The notes under the pieces: model-generated
Seen by the model: the letters and a program-made list of their open reading frames with translations, nothing else
Database searches by the model: none
Told to the model about the DNA's origin: nothing
Assembly (NCBI GenBank): GCA_965221635.1
Contig: OZ244902.1
Coordinates: 248,001 to 312,000, forward strand
Length of the DNA stretch: 64,000 nucleotides
DNA from: JAAXHB01 sp965221635
Lineage (GTDB): Bacteria > Actinomycetota > Acidimicrobiia > Acidimicrobiales > Aldehydirespiratoraceae
Direction of reading: 5' to 3'
Program-made: the position numbers and the translations under genes
In this document: piece after piece, positions 1-8,497 of the stretch
How positions within the stretch are numbered: the first letter of the stretch is position 1
How the letters are laid out: each line of letters opens with the position of its first letter

Positions 1-788
1 AAACCGAACTGCTGCGCATGGCCGCCACCGAACCCCCCGACCGTCTCCGGCGCATGGTGCGCAAATGGTGGACCCCAGACCCCGACTCCAATGCACGCAC
101 CCAACGTCAGCACGACAACCGCGCCGCGTCGTTCAAACGTCAAGACGACGGCACTTGGGAACTATGGGGCCGCTTCGACACAGACACCGGCAAGATGATC
201 AGCCTCGGCATCGCCGGCATGATGCGCCACCTCAAGGTTTGCGAGTCCACCCGCAGCAGCCTCCCGGACGAAAGAACGCCCCAACAACGCCGAGCCGATG
301 CCATAGCGCGTTTGTTGATCGGCGCCGACCCGCACAAGGTCGAACACGCCACCGTGATCGTCACCGCGCAGGTCGACACCGAACAGGGCACGATCGGCGG
401 GTTCCGCTACGACGACGGCACCCCCGTCGCCAACGAACGCCTCGGGCAGGTGCTCGCCAACGCCGATTTGGTGCCCGCAGTGTTTGACACCACCGGACGA
501 CCGTTGTGGATCGGCCGGGCACAACGAGCAGCCACCGCCGCCCAACGTTTGGCGCTGGCCGCAAGAGACGGTGGATGTGTCGGATGTGACACCCCCGCCG
601 AGCACTGCGACGCCCACCACATCAAATGGTGGTCACAAGGCGGACCCACCGACATCGACAACCTCGCCCTGGTCTGCCCAAACTGCCACAACCAAATCCA
701 CAAAGGCGGCGCCAAAATCCGCCCCGACCCCAACCACCCCGCCACCTACCAACTAACACCCCCACCCCAACACGCCAAAGCCGCCTAA
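1..788 (+). CDS. DUF222/HNH endonuclease-domain protein (13E12-like), 5' end cut by window
   Basis: The reading frame is open from the first bases, with in-frame codons upstream of the ATG at 18, so the gene probably begins outside the window. The C-terminal part carries an HNH nuclease module: a CxxC pair (CVGCDTP), the HH core in 'DAHHIKWWSQGG', the conserved 'DNLALVCPNCH' segment and a closing histidine. The preceding part resembles the DUF222 domain that accompanies HNH in the actinobacterial 13E12 repeat family. Such genes are multi-copy and often sit in mobile or accessory DNA, which fits the toxin-antitoxin and restriction genes that follow. Substrate and role are unknown. The HNH motif is seen directly; the family name is from recall. 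Confidence 0.85.
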   Translation, partial: TELLRMAATEPPDRLRRMVRKWWTPDPDSNARTQRQHDNRAASFKRQDDGTWELWGRFDTDTGKMISLGIAGMMRHLKVCESTRSSLPDERTPQQRRADAIARLLIGADPHKVEHATVIVTAQVDTEQGTIGGFRYDDGTPVANERLGQVLANADLVPAVFDTTGRPLWIGRAQRAATAAQRLALAARDGGCVGCDTPAEHCDAHHIKWWSQGGPTDIDNLALVCPNCHNQIHKGGAKIRPDPNHPATYQLTPPPQHAKAA

Positions 789-844
789 CCCCCACGCCCG
801 CTGCCCACCGCAGCCAGCGGGAAACCACTGGGAAGACACCCACA

Positions 845-865
845 CGTCCCGAGACTTAAGGGACG
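845..865. terminator. Possible hairpin between convergent genes
   Basis: CGTCCC and GGGACG form a 6-bp perfect stem around a 9-nt loop, between the 3' end of the HNH gene and the 3' end of the opposing Phd-like gene. No clear T-run follows on either strand, so its role as a terminator rests mainly on position. Confidence 0.25.
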
Positions 866-908
866 GTGACTTCCTCCCGCGCCATGCAGGCGACACTCGT
901 ACCGCTGA

Positions 909-1190
909 TCAGGGGTTGAGCACTCTGTCGGGATTGGATTCTGCTTCCCACTCGACGTCGATGGGAGACACGATGTCGCCCAGGATCTCCATCCGTCCGC
1001 GATCAATCCCGAACAGCGTTTTGGGCTTCTGGCGGCACGGCACGAGACGGGCAGTGGGGTGGCCGTTCTTGATGATGACGATCTGCTCACCGGTGGTGGC
1101 CACTTCGTCCATGAGTTCCAGGCAGTTGGCCTTGAATTCGGACGCCTCCACGGTGCGGGGCTCAGCGGGGATGTCTGCATTGGCATCCAT
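909..1190 (-). CDS. Phd/YefM-like antitoxin, orphan copy 1
   Basis: A 93-residue protein with the Phd/YefM layout: an N-terminal 'VEASEFKANCLELMDEV' DNA-binding segment, then 'GEQIVIIKNGHPTARLVPC'. This matches the family pattern of a short DNA-binding fold followed by a toxin-binding tail. I chose the ATG at 1190; the frame also allows an upstream start at 1223. No PIN-domain or RelE-type toxin follows on the same strand, so it looks like an orphan. It is divergent from the MazEF-type pair. It is a close paralogue of the gene at 7326-7637, sharing runs of 25 and 27 identical bases. It may act as a transcriptional regulator rather than an antitoxin, which is inference. Confidence 0.8.
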   Translation of the reverse strand: MDANADIPAEPRTVEASEFKANCLELMDEVATTGEQIVIIKNGHPTARLVPCRQKPKTLFGIDRGRMEILGDIVSPIDVEWEAESNPDRVLNP

Positions 1191-1231
1191 GTCTCGGCTC
1201 TCTTCAGGTTTGCGCAATGTCACGAAGTTTA

Positions 1232-1259
1232 ACGATACTCATCATTATCACCCTCGCAA
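1232..1259 (-). promoter_or_regulatory. Candidate promoter of the Phd-like gene
   Basis: Read on the minus strand, TTGCGA is followed after 16 bases by TATCGT, about 40 bases upstream of the ATG at 1190. The stretch is unusually AT-rich for this genome. Sigma-70-like by eye only. Confidence 0.3.
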
Positions 1260-1312
1260 CGTGCGCCCAAAATCGGACCACTAACCGGTGCCAGACATCG
1301 GTGACGCGCATG

Positions 1313-1328
1313 GCAATGTGCATTGCAC
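1313..1328 (+). promoter_or_regulatory. Palindromic operator candidate upstream of mazE-like gene
   Basis: GCAATG-TG-CATTGC is a perfect inverted repeat (1313-1326) that overlaps a second one, GTGCA-T-TGCAC (1318-1328). The pair ends 17 bases before the antitoxin ATG at 1346. Ribbon-helix-helix antitoxins usually repress their own operon through such palindromes, so this is the natural candidate for the autoregulatory site. Confidence 0.45.
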
Positions 1329-1345
1329 TTCGGTATGCTGTGGGC

Positions 1346-1594
1346 ATGGTACAATTTGTGACGCGGGTCGGGGACGAACTCGCAGATGCCGTTGACGAGC
1401 TTGTTGAGGCTGGGGTCGTTTCGAGTCGTTCCGAGGCAGTACGGCTTGGCCTTGAGCAGTTCGTGGATCGCTGTCGTCGCAATGAGATCGGGGCGCGAAT
1501 CGCCCGCGGCTATCGGGCACATCCACAGCGCGACGACGAAATCGCTTGGGCCGATGAGGCGACGGTGAGGATGATCGCCGAGGAACCTTGGTGA
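1346..1594 (+). CDS. Ribbon-helix-helix antitoxin (MazE-type partner)
   Basis: An 82-residue protein whose first half is a ribbon-helix-helix fold: a beta strand 'VQFVTRVG', then two helices 'ELADAVDELVEAG' and 'SRSEAVRLGLEQFVDR'. The charged C-terminal tail would wrap the toxin. The ATG at 1346 is chosen because the RHH strand begins there; the frame runs further upstream without recognisable homology. Its TGA overlaps the GTG start of the toxin gene by four bases (GTGA), the usual coupling of antitoxin and toxin. A palindrome just upstream suggests autoregulation. Confidence 0.8.
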   Translation: MVQFVTRVGDELADAVDELVEAGVVSSRSEAVRLGLEQFVDRCRRNEIGARIARGYRAHPQRDDEIAWADEATVRMIAEEPW

Positions 1595-1908
1595 ACGTGT
1601 CGCCAAGGCAAGGCGAGATTTGGTGGGCAGAAGCCGAAGGCAAGCGACGACCGGTACTGATCGTCACACGCAGCGACGCTGTTTCGCTACTGACATGGAT
1701 CGTTGTCGCGCCGGTGACACGGACCATTCGTCGGATTCCCACCGAAGTCCGGTTAGGGGCGAGTCATGGACTCCCTGAAGAGTGTGTCGCGTCATTTGAC
1801 AACCTGCAGCCGATTCGACGCTCCTTCCTCACGCAACGCGTGGGGGTGCTTGGGATCGAGCAGCTTGATGAGATCTGCCGGGCGCTTCGGGCGCTTGCCG
1901 ACTGTTGA
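1591..1908 (+). CDS. MazF/PemK-family endoribonuclease toxin
   Basis: A 105-residue protein with the MazF pattern: 'QGEIWWAEAEGKRRPVLIVTR' (beta-strand start with the conserved RRPVLIV), 'VVAPVTRTIRRIPTEV' (active-site Thr region) and 'ECVASFDNLQPIRRSFL'. MazF toxins cut single-stranded mRNA at short sequences and are held inactive by the antitoxin. The GTG at 1591 overlaps the antitoxin stop; a TTG one codon earlier is the alternative. The pair lies in the defence island upstream of the restriction gene and may act as an abortive-infection or stabilisation module. Confidence 0.88.
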   Translation: MNVSPRQGEIWWAEAEGKRRPVLIVTRSDAVSLLTWIVVAPVTRTIRRIPTEVRLGASHGLPEECVASFDNLQPIRRSFLTQRVGVLGIEQLDEICRALRALADC

Positions 1909-2246
1909 TCTACGAGGCGCCAACCAGCAGCCGACAGCACAAGCCGGTCACGCCGATGGCAATGCCCGCCACTTCCCGGCGAGTCAGCCCCCGGGAAACC
2001 CGCAGTCCTCCACTAACCACAGACCCCGTCCCCCACGCTCGACCACCCCAGACCCCTGCCCGCAGCACACGGCACATGACCAACCCCGACGCATGGACCT
2101 GCACCACAACCCGGCACGCACACACTCCGAGAAGCCAAGTCAATGCCCAGTCGTCGGCTGGCCGTTCCTGGTTCGCGTGCGGTGACCCTGTGGAAGGGCC
2201 TCGGTGGCGTGGAGCGGGGGCGTTGGGGGCTGCGTGTTGCAGCGGC
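1909..2246. other. Intergenic stretch with no supported gene
   Basis: These 338 bases separate the 3' ends of the toxin gene (plus strand) and the restriction gene (minus strand). Small open frames cross it, but none has a ribosome site or familiar motifs. I saw no convincing hairpin with a T-run. Confidence 0.5.
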
Positions 2247-5200
2247 TTAGTAGGTGTCGGGGGGTTCGTCGGCGTACTGGCCGTAGCCGAGGCCGCTGAC
2301 ATGGGGTTCGCGGTGCAACAGGTGGCGTAGGTGGGCGATCTCGTCCTGGTTCCAGCCGAGCGCCTCGCAGACTGCCTCGTCCCACAGGCGGCGCACTTCA
2401 CACTCGCCGTCACGGAACTGTGGCACGATCATGTGCCGCGTCGCCTCCCAGCAATCTGCGAGGGTGGAGCGGATGTGATCGTTGTTCATGTCGGGTACGG
2501 AGAGTTGTGCTGCCATGCTGACGCTGTATTGAGGAAAGGTCAGTTTTCGGCCGGGGCTGCGCATTACCAACAAGCGCCCGACGGTTGAGTTCAAAAACAC
2601 TGCCAATGCGCAGGCAGTCTCGACACTCACTCCGCTAACTGGAATCCAGCCATTTCCGACGTACTTCCTCTCCGACGCCAATGCCGTGAGCCGGGCACTG
2701 CCCGTGTCTTGACCCGACGAAACCAGGAGATGACTCGCCTTGGCAAGTATCGGAGGGCTACCCTGTTCCGTCCAACATCGATCCTCATTGGGTACCGCCT
2801 CAATGCGCTTCTGAGCTTCTTCACCCGTACCCTTCAAGATGGGAAACGCTCCATACGATGTAGAACTTGAAGGGACGTAAGAGCCCCTCAACTCTCGTCC
2901 CGTGTCGTGGGCACAGAAACCCAAGTCCGACAGCGGTCTTAGGGCGTCGTGTTGAGCGAACGTTGCGGAGGCCTCCGCCAGGCCAGGGGAGCGCCAGATT
3001 GCGCCTGTCCAGTCTCCAACCGCCACGCGTTCAACGGGCCAATGAGACACTTCACCCCACCCATCATCGAGCTGTCCCATCTGTTTGCTGAGCAAGGCTG
3101 CGTGCAGCTTTGCAACTTCCAAGTCATTCTCAGGTAGGCGGTCGACACTGATCACCCTCGTGGGTGGTTTGCCAGCACCGCTCGAGAGCCGTCGTAACAG
3201 GATGATCGACTGGCTTGTGGATGTGTTTTGGCTCAAGTTTACATTCCCTGGCTGATGGCAAGTGAGCAACGTATGAACGTGGAACCGCTCAGCCAGAAGT
3301 CGGCGTTCTCGGATACCCGAAACGCTTGCAAGTGCAATGGTAGGACGTATCATCACAATCAGCCCGTCCGCATGGACCATACATCTGACGGCCAATGATA
3401 CAAAGGATGGACCGAGAGAGCTCTTGTCTACAAATTCCGATAGTCTCTCGTCGGCTGCTACGAGTTGTTCCTCTAGCTTGTCCACACGGACTCGAAGTCC
3501 CCGCTGGATATGTTCAGGAAATTTCTCGCCCATCTTGGTGCGGTTGGTGAAGGGAGGGTTCATCATGATGATTCGGGTGCCCTGGACGGCATCTACTGCA
3601 TCTTCAAGGACTGGATCACGCAGACTCGTGCGAATCGCCTGGGACTTCAGGGTCTCGTCGAACAGTCTTGTTTGGGATGGTGCCAGGATTTGCTTTTGGG
3701 TCAGGAGTTCGAGCGTTCCTGCTGCTACGGGTGCGGCTGGGTCGTCTTGGGGGCCGTAGGGCATTTTGTGCAGGCCCATTTTGCGGTAGCGGATCGCGTG
3801 GTTGCCCTGGGTAAGTTGTGACGCGGCTAGCTGTAGCGACACTGGGTTGATGTCGAGGCCCTTGATCACGTCCTCCACCGCGAGCTTCTGCAGCTCGGCG
3901 AGTTCTTCGGGACTGGCGCCTTGCTCGCTGGCTCTTCTCTTCAAGTCGGTTAGCAGGGCGGCCAGCAGGGTGCCGCTTCCGCAGGCCAGGTCCACCGTCT
4001 TGTGTTCTCGCCACACGGCGGGATCGCGCCAGTTCTGATCTCCGCACACGTCGAGTGCGAGCTTGGCGGCGATCGACGCGGCGGGAGGGCGGGTGAAGTA
4101 TGCGCCGTCGGAGGCTTGGTTGCCCATCACCTTGTTAAACAGCGGCCCGGCGTGATCCGCGCCCATGTCGGCATAGGTGGATGCGATGTGCTCCGCTTCC
4201 GAAGCGAGGTGCCGCAGGGCTTGTTCGAGCCCGCCCAGCTTGCCGGTGTTCTGAACCGCGTACACCGCCTCACGGGCGGGTTCGATCACCGGCAGGAAAT
4301 CCATCCGTGTGATGCGCTCCCAATTCTGGAGCAGTCGTGTGACCACGTTTGGGGCGTTCTTGATGTGCTCCAAGCCTTCGATGTTTGCAAGCCATTGGCC
4401 TGCGGCGATTCGCTGGTGGAGCATTGCAGCGTTCATCATCAACAGCGCGGCGATGGTGCAGCCGTCGGCCTGGTCCTTTCGTTTCTCGGAGTCGAGGTGG
4501 TCGAGCCCGAAGTGTTTGTCCAGAGCAGGCCGGAGTTGATCTTGGCGCAGGTGGTGGGCGGCCTCGGTGAGGCTCGCTTCAAGAAGGTTCAGGTCACGCG
4601 CCACACGATTTCCGGTGAGCCCCGACCTCGCCAGCAGGTTCACGGTGATGGCCTCGGTGAGGTCTTCGCCCACCATGCGCAGCATCTGTTGGGCGTGCTC
4701 TTCGCGCACCTCGGCAGCGGTCTTGCCCTTGCTGGTGGACGCCTTTGCGCGGAGCCTCTGACCGGCGCCGTTGTTCACCATCTTGCGGGCTTGCTTCTTG
4801 CTCTTCTCGACGTTCACCCGGCCTCGGGGTGCGCCGGCCTTGGGCTTGTCCCTAACCACGGTGTCCAGCCGCATTTCCAGCGATCCGTCGTCGTGCTGCT
4901 TGGCAGCGAGGATTTGCGTTGGTTCGGTTTCCTCGGTCCATTGCTCCGGGCGAATCGGGCCGATTCCCACCGCCTTGGGGGCACTCTTGCCGGTGGCAAC
5001 CTTCTCAACGGCGTCTCGGGCGGTGTCGGGTGGTCCGATGTGGACGCCGTAGCGGATGCGCCCGGTTTGGGGGGACGGCACGGCCACCATCGTGGACACT
5101 TGGAGTTCGAGCTTGTCGGTGGGTGGTAGGTGGATCTCCAGCAGTCCCGCGAGGTTGTCCTCTATCCGTGAGTCGTGGGCACGCAACGCCAGCAGTATCT

Positions 5201-6725
5201 GACCCAGTTCCGTCCAGCCTTCATCGGGGCTGCTTGTTGTGAGCCACTGTTCGGGGTCGGCGTTGAGCGGGATCACAATGGGGCAAACGATGTAGCCCAT
5301 CTTCTTGCCTTGCGCGGTGCGCATCGCCCTGCCCACGGCTTGCACCACATCCACCGGGCTCTTGCGCGGCTCCAGGAACGCCACCGCGCTCAACGTGGGG
5401 GAGTCGGTGCCCTCGCCGAAAATGCCCACGTTCACAATCCCGTGAGGCTTGCTGAGCGTGGCCTCCGCCAAGCGCCGCTTGGCGTTGTCACGAGCCGACA
5501 CGTTGCTGGTGGCGTCAAGGTGCTCCAAAGTGAAGTCCGCAGGCTCGGCGTTGGGCATTCGCTTGTTGAGCCAAGCCTTCACCGTGTCGGTTTGAAGGTC
5601 TGCGACCATGCCCTGCGATTTGGCCACGGTGTTCATGAACGCGATGCACGACTCCACCTGCACCCCCGCGTCCACACCAACCGTGGCGTTTGTGGCTTCG
5701 TCACCAGCATCCGGGTCGCCCATGTCCGCCGTGGTGTCGTTGTGGGGTCGGGTTCGGGTGGCGCCGGCCATCACCAACGCCAGTGCTAGGCCTCGCAGGT
5801 AGTCCACGGTGTTGAGCTTTGAACGGCCCTTGGACTTCGTTGCGCGCGCCAGGTGATTGGCCGCCTCGTAGGCGTCCGGGTCGTTGACCCCCAGCGCGAT
5901 GATCCGGTAATCGGCAAGCCAGTCGTTCTCCACGGCTTCCACGTAGCTCTTGCGATACAGCTCCACACCGAATGTGGATTCGTCGTCCATTGAACGCACA
6001 AGGAAGTCCGACGGGCTCACGTGCCGCTTGGAGGTTGCTGCGTTGAAGATTCGTGGGGTTGCGGTTTGGTACACCCGGTAACGGGCAGGGAATGCCTTCT
6101 GATCGTGGCACAGAGTGAACTCCCGGAGCCTGTGCTGTTCGCCCTCCTTGCCGGTGTATTTCTTGCGTATTCCGGCAGTGCGGTGAGCCTCGTCGCACAC
6201 CAGCACCTTCACGTCGCGGTTTGACTTCTGGAGCGCTTCAGCGACGCGCCCTGCGCTTTGGTAGGTGCCGAAGATCACGTTCACGCCATGATGGCCGCGG
6301 CCTTGGATGATCCATCTGGCGATCTCGCCGGGATCGGTGGTGACCTTGCCTTTCACCTCCGACGCGCTCACGTTGCTGGTATCCGCCGTGAGATCATTGG
6401 CGGCTCGTCGGCCCTCTTTCTTGGGGTCGTAGCCTGCGGTCTCGTCGGAACAAACGGCGAGTGCTCGGATGTCCCCCGCAGTCCGCTGGTTCTCGAGAAA
6501 CTCCCGGCGAATCTGCGCCACCAGCGCGATCGACGGGCAGAGAACTACCGACAGTTCTCCCCGATATGTGAGTTCCTCAATGATGCGAAGCGCGATTCGG
6601 GTCTTCCCGGTGCCGCACGGCAAGATGATCCTGCCTCTGGCCTCACCGCGAGGCAGCCCGCCCGAGTCCGATTCGGCGTGCTCGCGCAATAGTCGAACAC
6701 TTTTTTCCACCGCCTCGCGCTGCAT
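2247..6725 (-). CDS. Type ISP-like restriction enzyme: helicase, coupler, N6-adenine methyltransferase and target recognition part
   Basis: A 1492-residue frame read from the first Met. It has a superfamily 2 helicase: Walker A 'LPCGTGKT' (residues 35-42), 'CDEAH' (177-181) and motif VI 'QAVGRAMR' (462-469). After a helical spacer comes a gamma-class N6-adenine methyltransferase: 'GAYFTRP' (874-880), SAM motif 'DLACGSGTL' (912-920) and catalytic 'NPPF' (1056-1059). The remaining ~400 residues would be the target recognition domain. This is the layout of single-chain type ISP enzymes such as LlaGI, which translocate along DNA and cut when two enzymes meet. The N-terminal nuclease lies in another frame just upstream (6643-7296). 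Reading this frame backwards through the G-tract gives 'CPHCHGEKG', which looks like genuine protein, so the first Met may not be the real start. Confidence 0.85.
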   Translation of the reverse strand: MQREAVEKSVRLLREHAESDSGGLPRGEARGRIILPCGTGKTRIALRIIEELTYRGELSVVLCPSIALVAQIRREFLENQRTAGDIRALAVCSDETAGYDPKKEGRRAANDLTADTSNVSASEVKGKVTTDPGEIARWIIQGRGHHGVNVIFGTYQSAGRVAEALQKSNRDVKVLVCDEAHRTAGIRKKYTGKEGEQHRLREFTLCHDQKAFPARYRVYQTATPRIFNAATSKRHVSPSDFLVRSMDDESTFGVELYRKSYVEAVENDWLADYRIIALGVNDPDAYEAANHLARATKSKGRSKLNTVDYLRGLALALVMAGATRTRPHNDTTADMGDPDAGDEATNATVGVDAGVQVESCIAFMNTVAKSQGMVADLQTDTVKAWLNKRMPNAEPADFTLEHLDATSNVSARDNAKRRLAEATLSKPHGIVNVGIFGEGTDSPTLSAVAFLEPRKSPVDVVQAVGRAMRTAQGKKMGYIVCPIVIPLNADPEQWLTTSSPDEGWTELGQILLALRAHDSRIEDNLAGLLEIHLPPTDKLELQVSTMVAVPSPQTGRIRYGVHIGPPDTARDAVEKVATGKSAPKAVGIGPIRPEQWTEETEPTQILAAKQHDDGSLEMRLDTVVRDKPKAGAPRGRVNVEKSKKQARKMVNNGAGQRLRAKASTSKGKTAAEVREEHAQQMLRMVGEDLTEAITVNLLARSGLTGNRVARDLNLLEASLTEAAHHLRQDQLRPALDKHFGLDHLDSEKRKDQADGCTIAALLMMNAAMLHQRIAAGQWLANIEGLEHIKNAPNVVTRLLQNWERITRMDFLPVIEPAREAVYAVQNTGKLGGLEQALRHLASEAEHIASTYADMGADHAGPLFNKVMGNQASDGAYFTRPPAASIAAKLALDVCGDQNWRDPAVWREHKTVDLACGSGTLLAALLTDLKRRASEQGASPEELAELQKLAVEDVIKGLDINPVSLQLAASQLTQGNHAIRYRKMGLHKMPYGPQDDPAAPVAAGTLELLTQKQILAPSQTRLFDETLKSQAIRTSLRDPVLEDAVDAVQGTRIIMMNPPFTNRTKMGEKFPEHIQRGLRVRVDKLEEQLVAADERLSEFVDKSSLGPSFVSLAVRCMVHADGLIVMIRPTIALASVSGIRERRLLAERFHVHTLLTCHQPGNVNLSQNTSTSQSIILLRRLSSGAGKPPTRVISVDRLPENDLEVAKLHAALLSKQMGQLDDGWGEVSHWPVERVAVGDWTGAIWRSPGLAEASATFAQHDALRPLSDLGFCAHDTGRELRGSYVPSSSTSYGAFPILKGTGEEAQKRIEAVPNEDRCWTEQGSPPILAKASHLLVSSGQDTGSARLTALASERKYVGNGWIPVSGVSVETACALAVFLNSTVGRLLVMRSPGRKLTFPQYSVSMAAQLSVPDMNNDHIRSTLADCWEATRHMIVPQFRDGECEVRRLWDEAVCEALGWNQDEIAHLRHLLHREPHVSGLGYGQYADEPPDTY

Positions 6726-7296
6726 GCATGTACGCGTGCGTGGCCCCTTTTCGCCGTGGCAATGCGGGCACTCGCCCCCCCCCCGCGGGGTTTTTCTGGG
6801 TTTCTGCCTCGGCTTGGATGCGCAGGTCAGCGTGGATGTTCACATGCTTGACAGGCATGTTTCGTTGGCTTCGCATCACGGATTCGTCGACGTTTGGACT
6901 CAACGGGTTGTTGCCGTTGGTGACCACCCAACGCTCCACCCAGTGGTCACCTGAGGACTCACTCAAGAACGTTCCGAGATCCTCATGGCGAATGGGCGCG
7001 CCCGCTCCGTCCAAATTGAGCTTGCGAGCTTTGCACTGGATGGCGATGAGTCCGCCGTCGGAGCGTCGCACGGCCACCCGGTCAATGCCCAGGTCGGCAT
7101 CACTGCTGCCGGGGACGTACTGCTGACGCTGCGGCCACTCAGCCCACGACCAGCACTCCCTTACATCCCAGTCGGCGATGCAAGGCGCCACTTCGCTTGT
7201 GAGTTCCTCAAGCCACCTGCCATCGCTTGACTCGTAATTCTTCTCTTCAAGCGTCGCCAGCGCGTTCCCGATGAGATCCTCGCAACTGAGATCCAT
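6643..7296 (-). pseudogene. Mrr-like nuclease domain of the type ISP enzyme, frameshifted from its helicase
   Basis: From the ATG at 7296 the frame encodes about 170 residues of a PD-(D/E)XK nuclease of Mrr type. The motif 'DLGIDRVAVRRSDGGLIAIQCKAR' has the GID aspartate and the QxK pair that bind metal. The frame then reaches ten G in a row and continues into nonsense, stopping at 6643. Removing one G joins '..QKNPAGG' to 'ECPHCHGEKGPRTRTC' and on into the helicase frame, giving one chain of about 1680 residues, near the size I recall for LlaGI. It is therefore a broken gene, a phase-variable 'off' state, or a homopolymer error. It starts 29 bases after the upstream Phd-like gene. Confidence 0.75.
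6775..6784. repeat. Homopolymer C10/G10 at the nuclease-helicase junction
   Basis: Ten C on the plus strand (ten G in the coding sense) lie exactly where the nuclease frame must switch to the helicase frame. Tracts this long are prone to slippage and act as on/off switches in phase-variable genes. They are also a common site of sequencing error. Confidence 0.9.
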
Positions 7297-7325
7297 GCCC
7301 GAAAATTCGCTGTCAGTCCTGCCAA

Positions 7326-7637
7326 TCACGTCGTACCTGCGTGGCCTGCTCCGCTGACAGCGGGTTGAGCACTGTCGGGACTGGGTTCTTCTTCCGAGTC
7401 CGGATAGACGGGAGACACGATGTCGCCCAGGATCCTCATTCGGTGTCGATCGGCACCGAAGAAGGTCTTGGGGTTCGGGCCGCACGGCGCCAAGCGGGCC
7501 GTATGGCGGCCGTTCTTGGTGATGATGATCTGCTCACCGGAGGCACCCACTTCATCCACGAGCTCCAGGCACTTGGCCGCGAACTCGGACGCCTCCACGG
7601 TGCGGGGCTCACCGGCGGTGTTTCCGCTTGGTTCCAT
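7326..7637 (-). CDS. Phd/YefM-like antitoxin, copy 2, directly upstream of the restriction gene
   Basis: A 103-residue paralogue of the gene at 909-1190. Both share 'GEPRTVEASEF', a 'CLELxDEV' block, 'GEQI' with 'KNG', the 'TARL' run and 'ILGDIVSP' near the C-terminus. The ATG at 7637 matches the start of homology. The gene ends 29 bases before the ATG of the nuclease frame and has no toxin partner, so it may be co-transcribed with the restriction enzyme and could regulate it as control proteins do in other restriction systems. That role is inference. It follows coxM by 41 bases on the same strand. Confidence 0.8.
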   Translation of the reverse strand: MEPSGNTAGEPRTVEASEFAAKCLELVDEVGASGEQIIITKNGRHTARLAPCGPNPKTFFGADRHRMRILGDIVSPVYPDSEEEPSPDSAQPAVSGAGHAGTT

Positions 7638-7678
7638 GGCGCGCGTCTCCCAAGCTTCGGCGGGCCGGGGGTGGGCGG

Positions 7679-8497
7679 TTAGGAGACGCCGGCTGCTTCT
7701 AGGGCTCTTCCTGTTAGCACTCTGGCTAGGTGGGAGCGGTAATCGGGGTCGGCGTTGAGGTCGGATGGGGGTTCGAGGCCGTCGGCGGCGAGGGCCGCGG
7801 CGTCCGACGCTGACGCGCCCGAAGCGAGGGCTTGTTCCACGGCGGTGGCTCGCACGGGGGTTGAGCCCATGTTCACGAGGCTCACGCCGCTGCCGCCACC
7901 TGCCACCGCTACACCCACGATTGCCCAGTCCTGGGCACGGCGGTTGAACTTCTGGTAGTTCCAACCGCCGGCGGATGCGGGCACACGCACCTCGGTGATC
8001 ATCTCGTCCTCGGCCAGAACCGACTCGAAATAACCGCTGAAGAAATCCGTTGCCGCTATGTCACGCGACCCGCGGGGGCCACGCGCTGTGATGGTGCCGC
8101 CAAGGGCCAACACCACCGCCGGCAGATCCGAAGCCGGGTCCGCGTGAGCGAGCGTGCCACCAAGGGTTCCCCGGTGACGCACCGCCGGGTCGCCCACCAG
8201 CGCCGCAACCGACGCCAGGATCGGGCACGCCTCGGCCAGCAGATCCGAATGCTCCAGTTCGCTGTGACGGGTGAGCGCCCCGATGGCGATGCTGCCGTTG
8301 GATTGGCGGATGTAACGCAAGTCGTCGAGACGGCCCACGTCCACCAGCACCGACGGCGTGGCCAGCCGGTAACGCATCATCGGGATCAGGCTGTGACCCC
8401 CGGCGAGCAGTTTGGCCTCGTCACCGTGCTCGGCGAGCAACGCAACGGCGTGCTCGGCCGATTCGGCGACCTCGTAGTCGAAAGCGGCGGGAATCAC
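7679..8497 (-). CDS. coxM: FAD-binding medium subunit of a CO dehydrogenase/xanthine dehydrogenase-type hydroxylase
   Basis: A 272-residue member of the CoxM/XdhB family, which carries FAD and passes electrons from the iron-sulfur subunit onward. Two FAD-binding motifs are visible: 'AGGHSLIPMMRYRLATP' near the N-terminus and 'TLGGTLAHADPASDLPAVV' in the middle. The GTG start at 8497 overlaps the stop of the large subunit (GTGA) and has a strong ribosome site, AAGGAGG, at good spacing. A longer frame to 8533 has no such support. It is the last gene of a small-large-medium set, the order described for form II operons. Confidence 0.9.
   Translation of the reverse strand: MIPAAFDYEVAESAEHAVALLAEHGDEAKLLAGGHSLIPMMRYRLATPSVLVDVGRLDDLRYIRQSNGSIAIGALTRHSELEHSDLLAEACPILASVAALVGDPAVRHRGTLGGTLAHADPASDLPAVVLALGGTITARGPRGSRDIAATDFFSGYFESVLAEDEMITEVRVPASAGGWNYQKFNRRAQDWAIVGVAVAGGGSGVSLVNMGSTPVRATAVEQALASGASASDAAALAADGLEPPSDLNADPDYRSHLARVLTGRALEAAGVS

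Noticed and set aside
4002..5129. Plus-strand 375-codon frame opposite the restriction gene
   Set aside because: No motifs or ribosome site; the minus strand carries methyltransferase and helicase motifs throughout.
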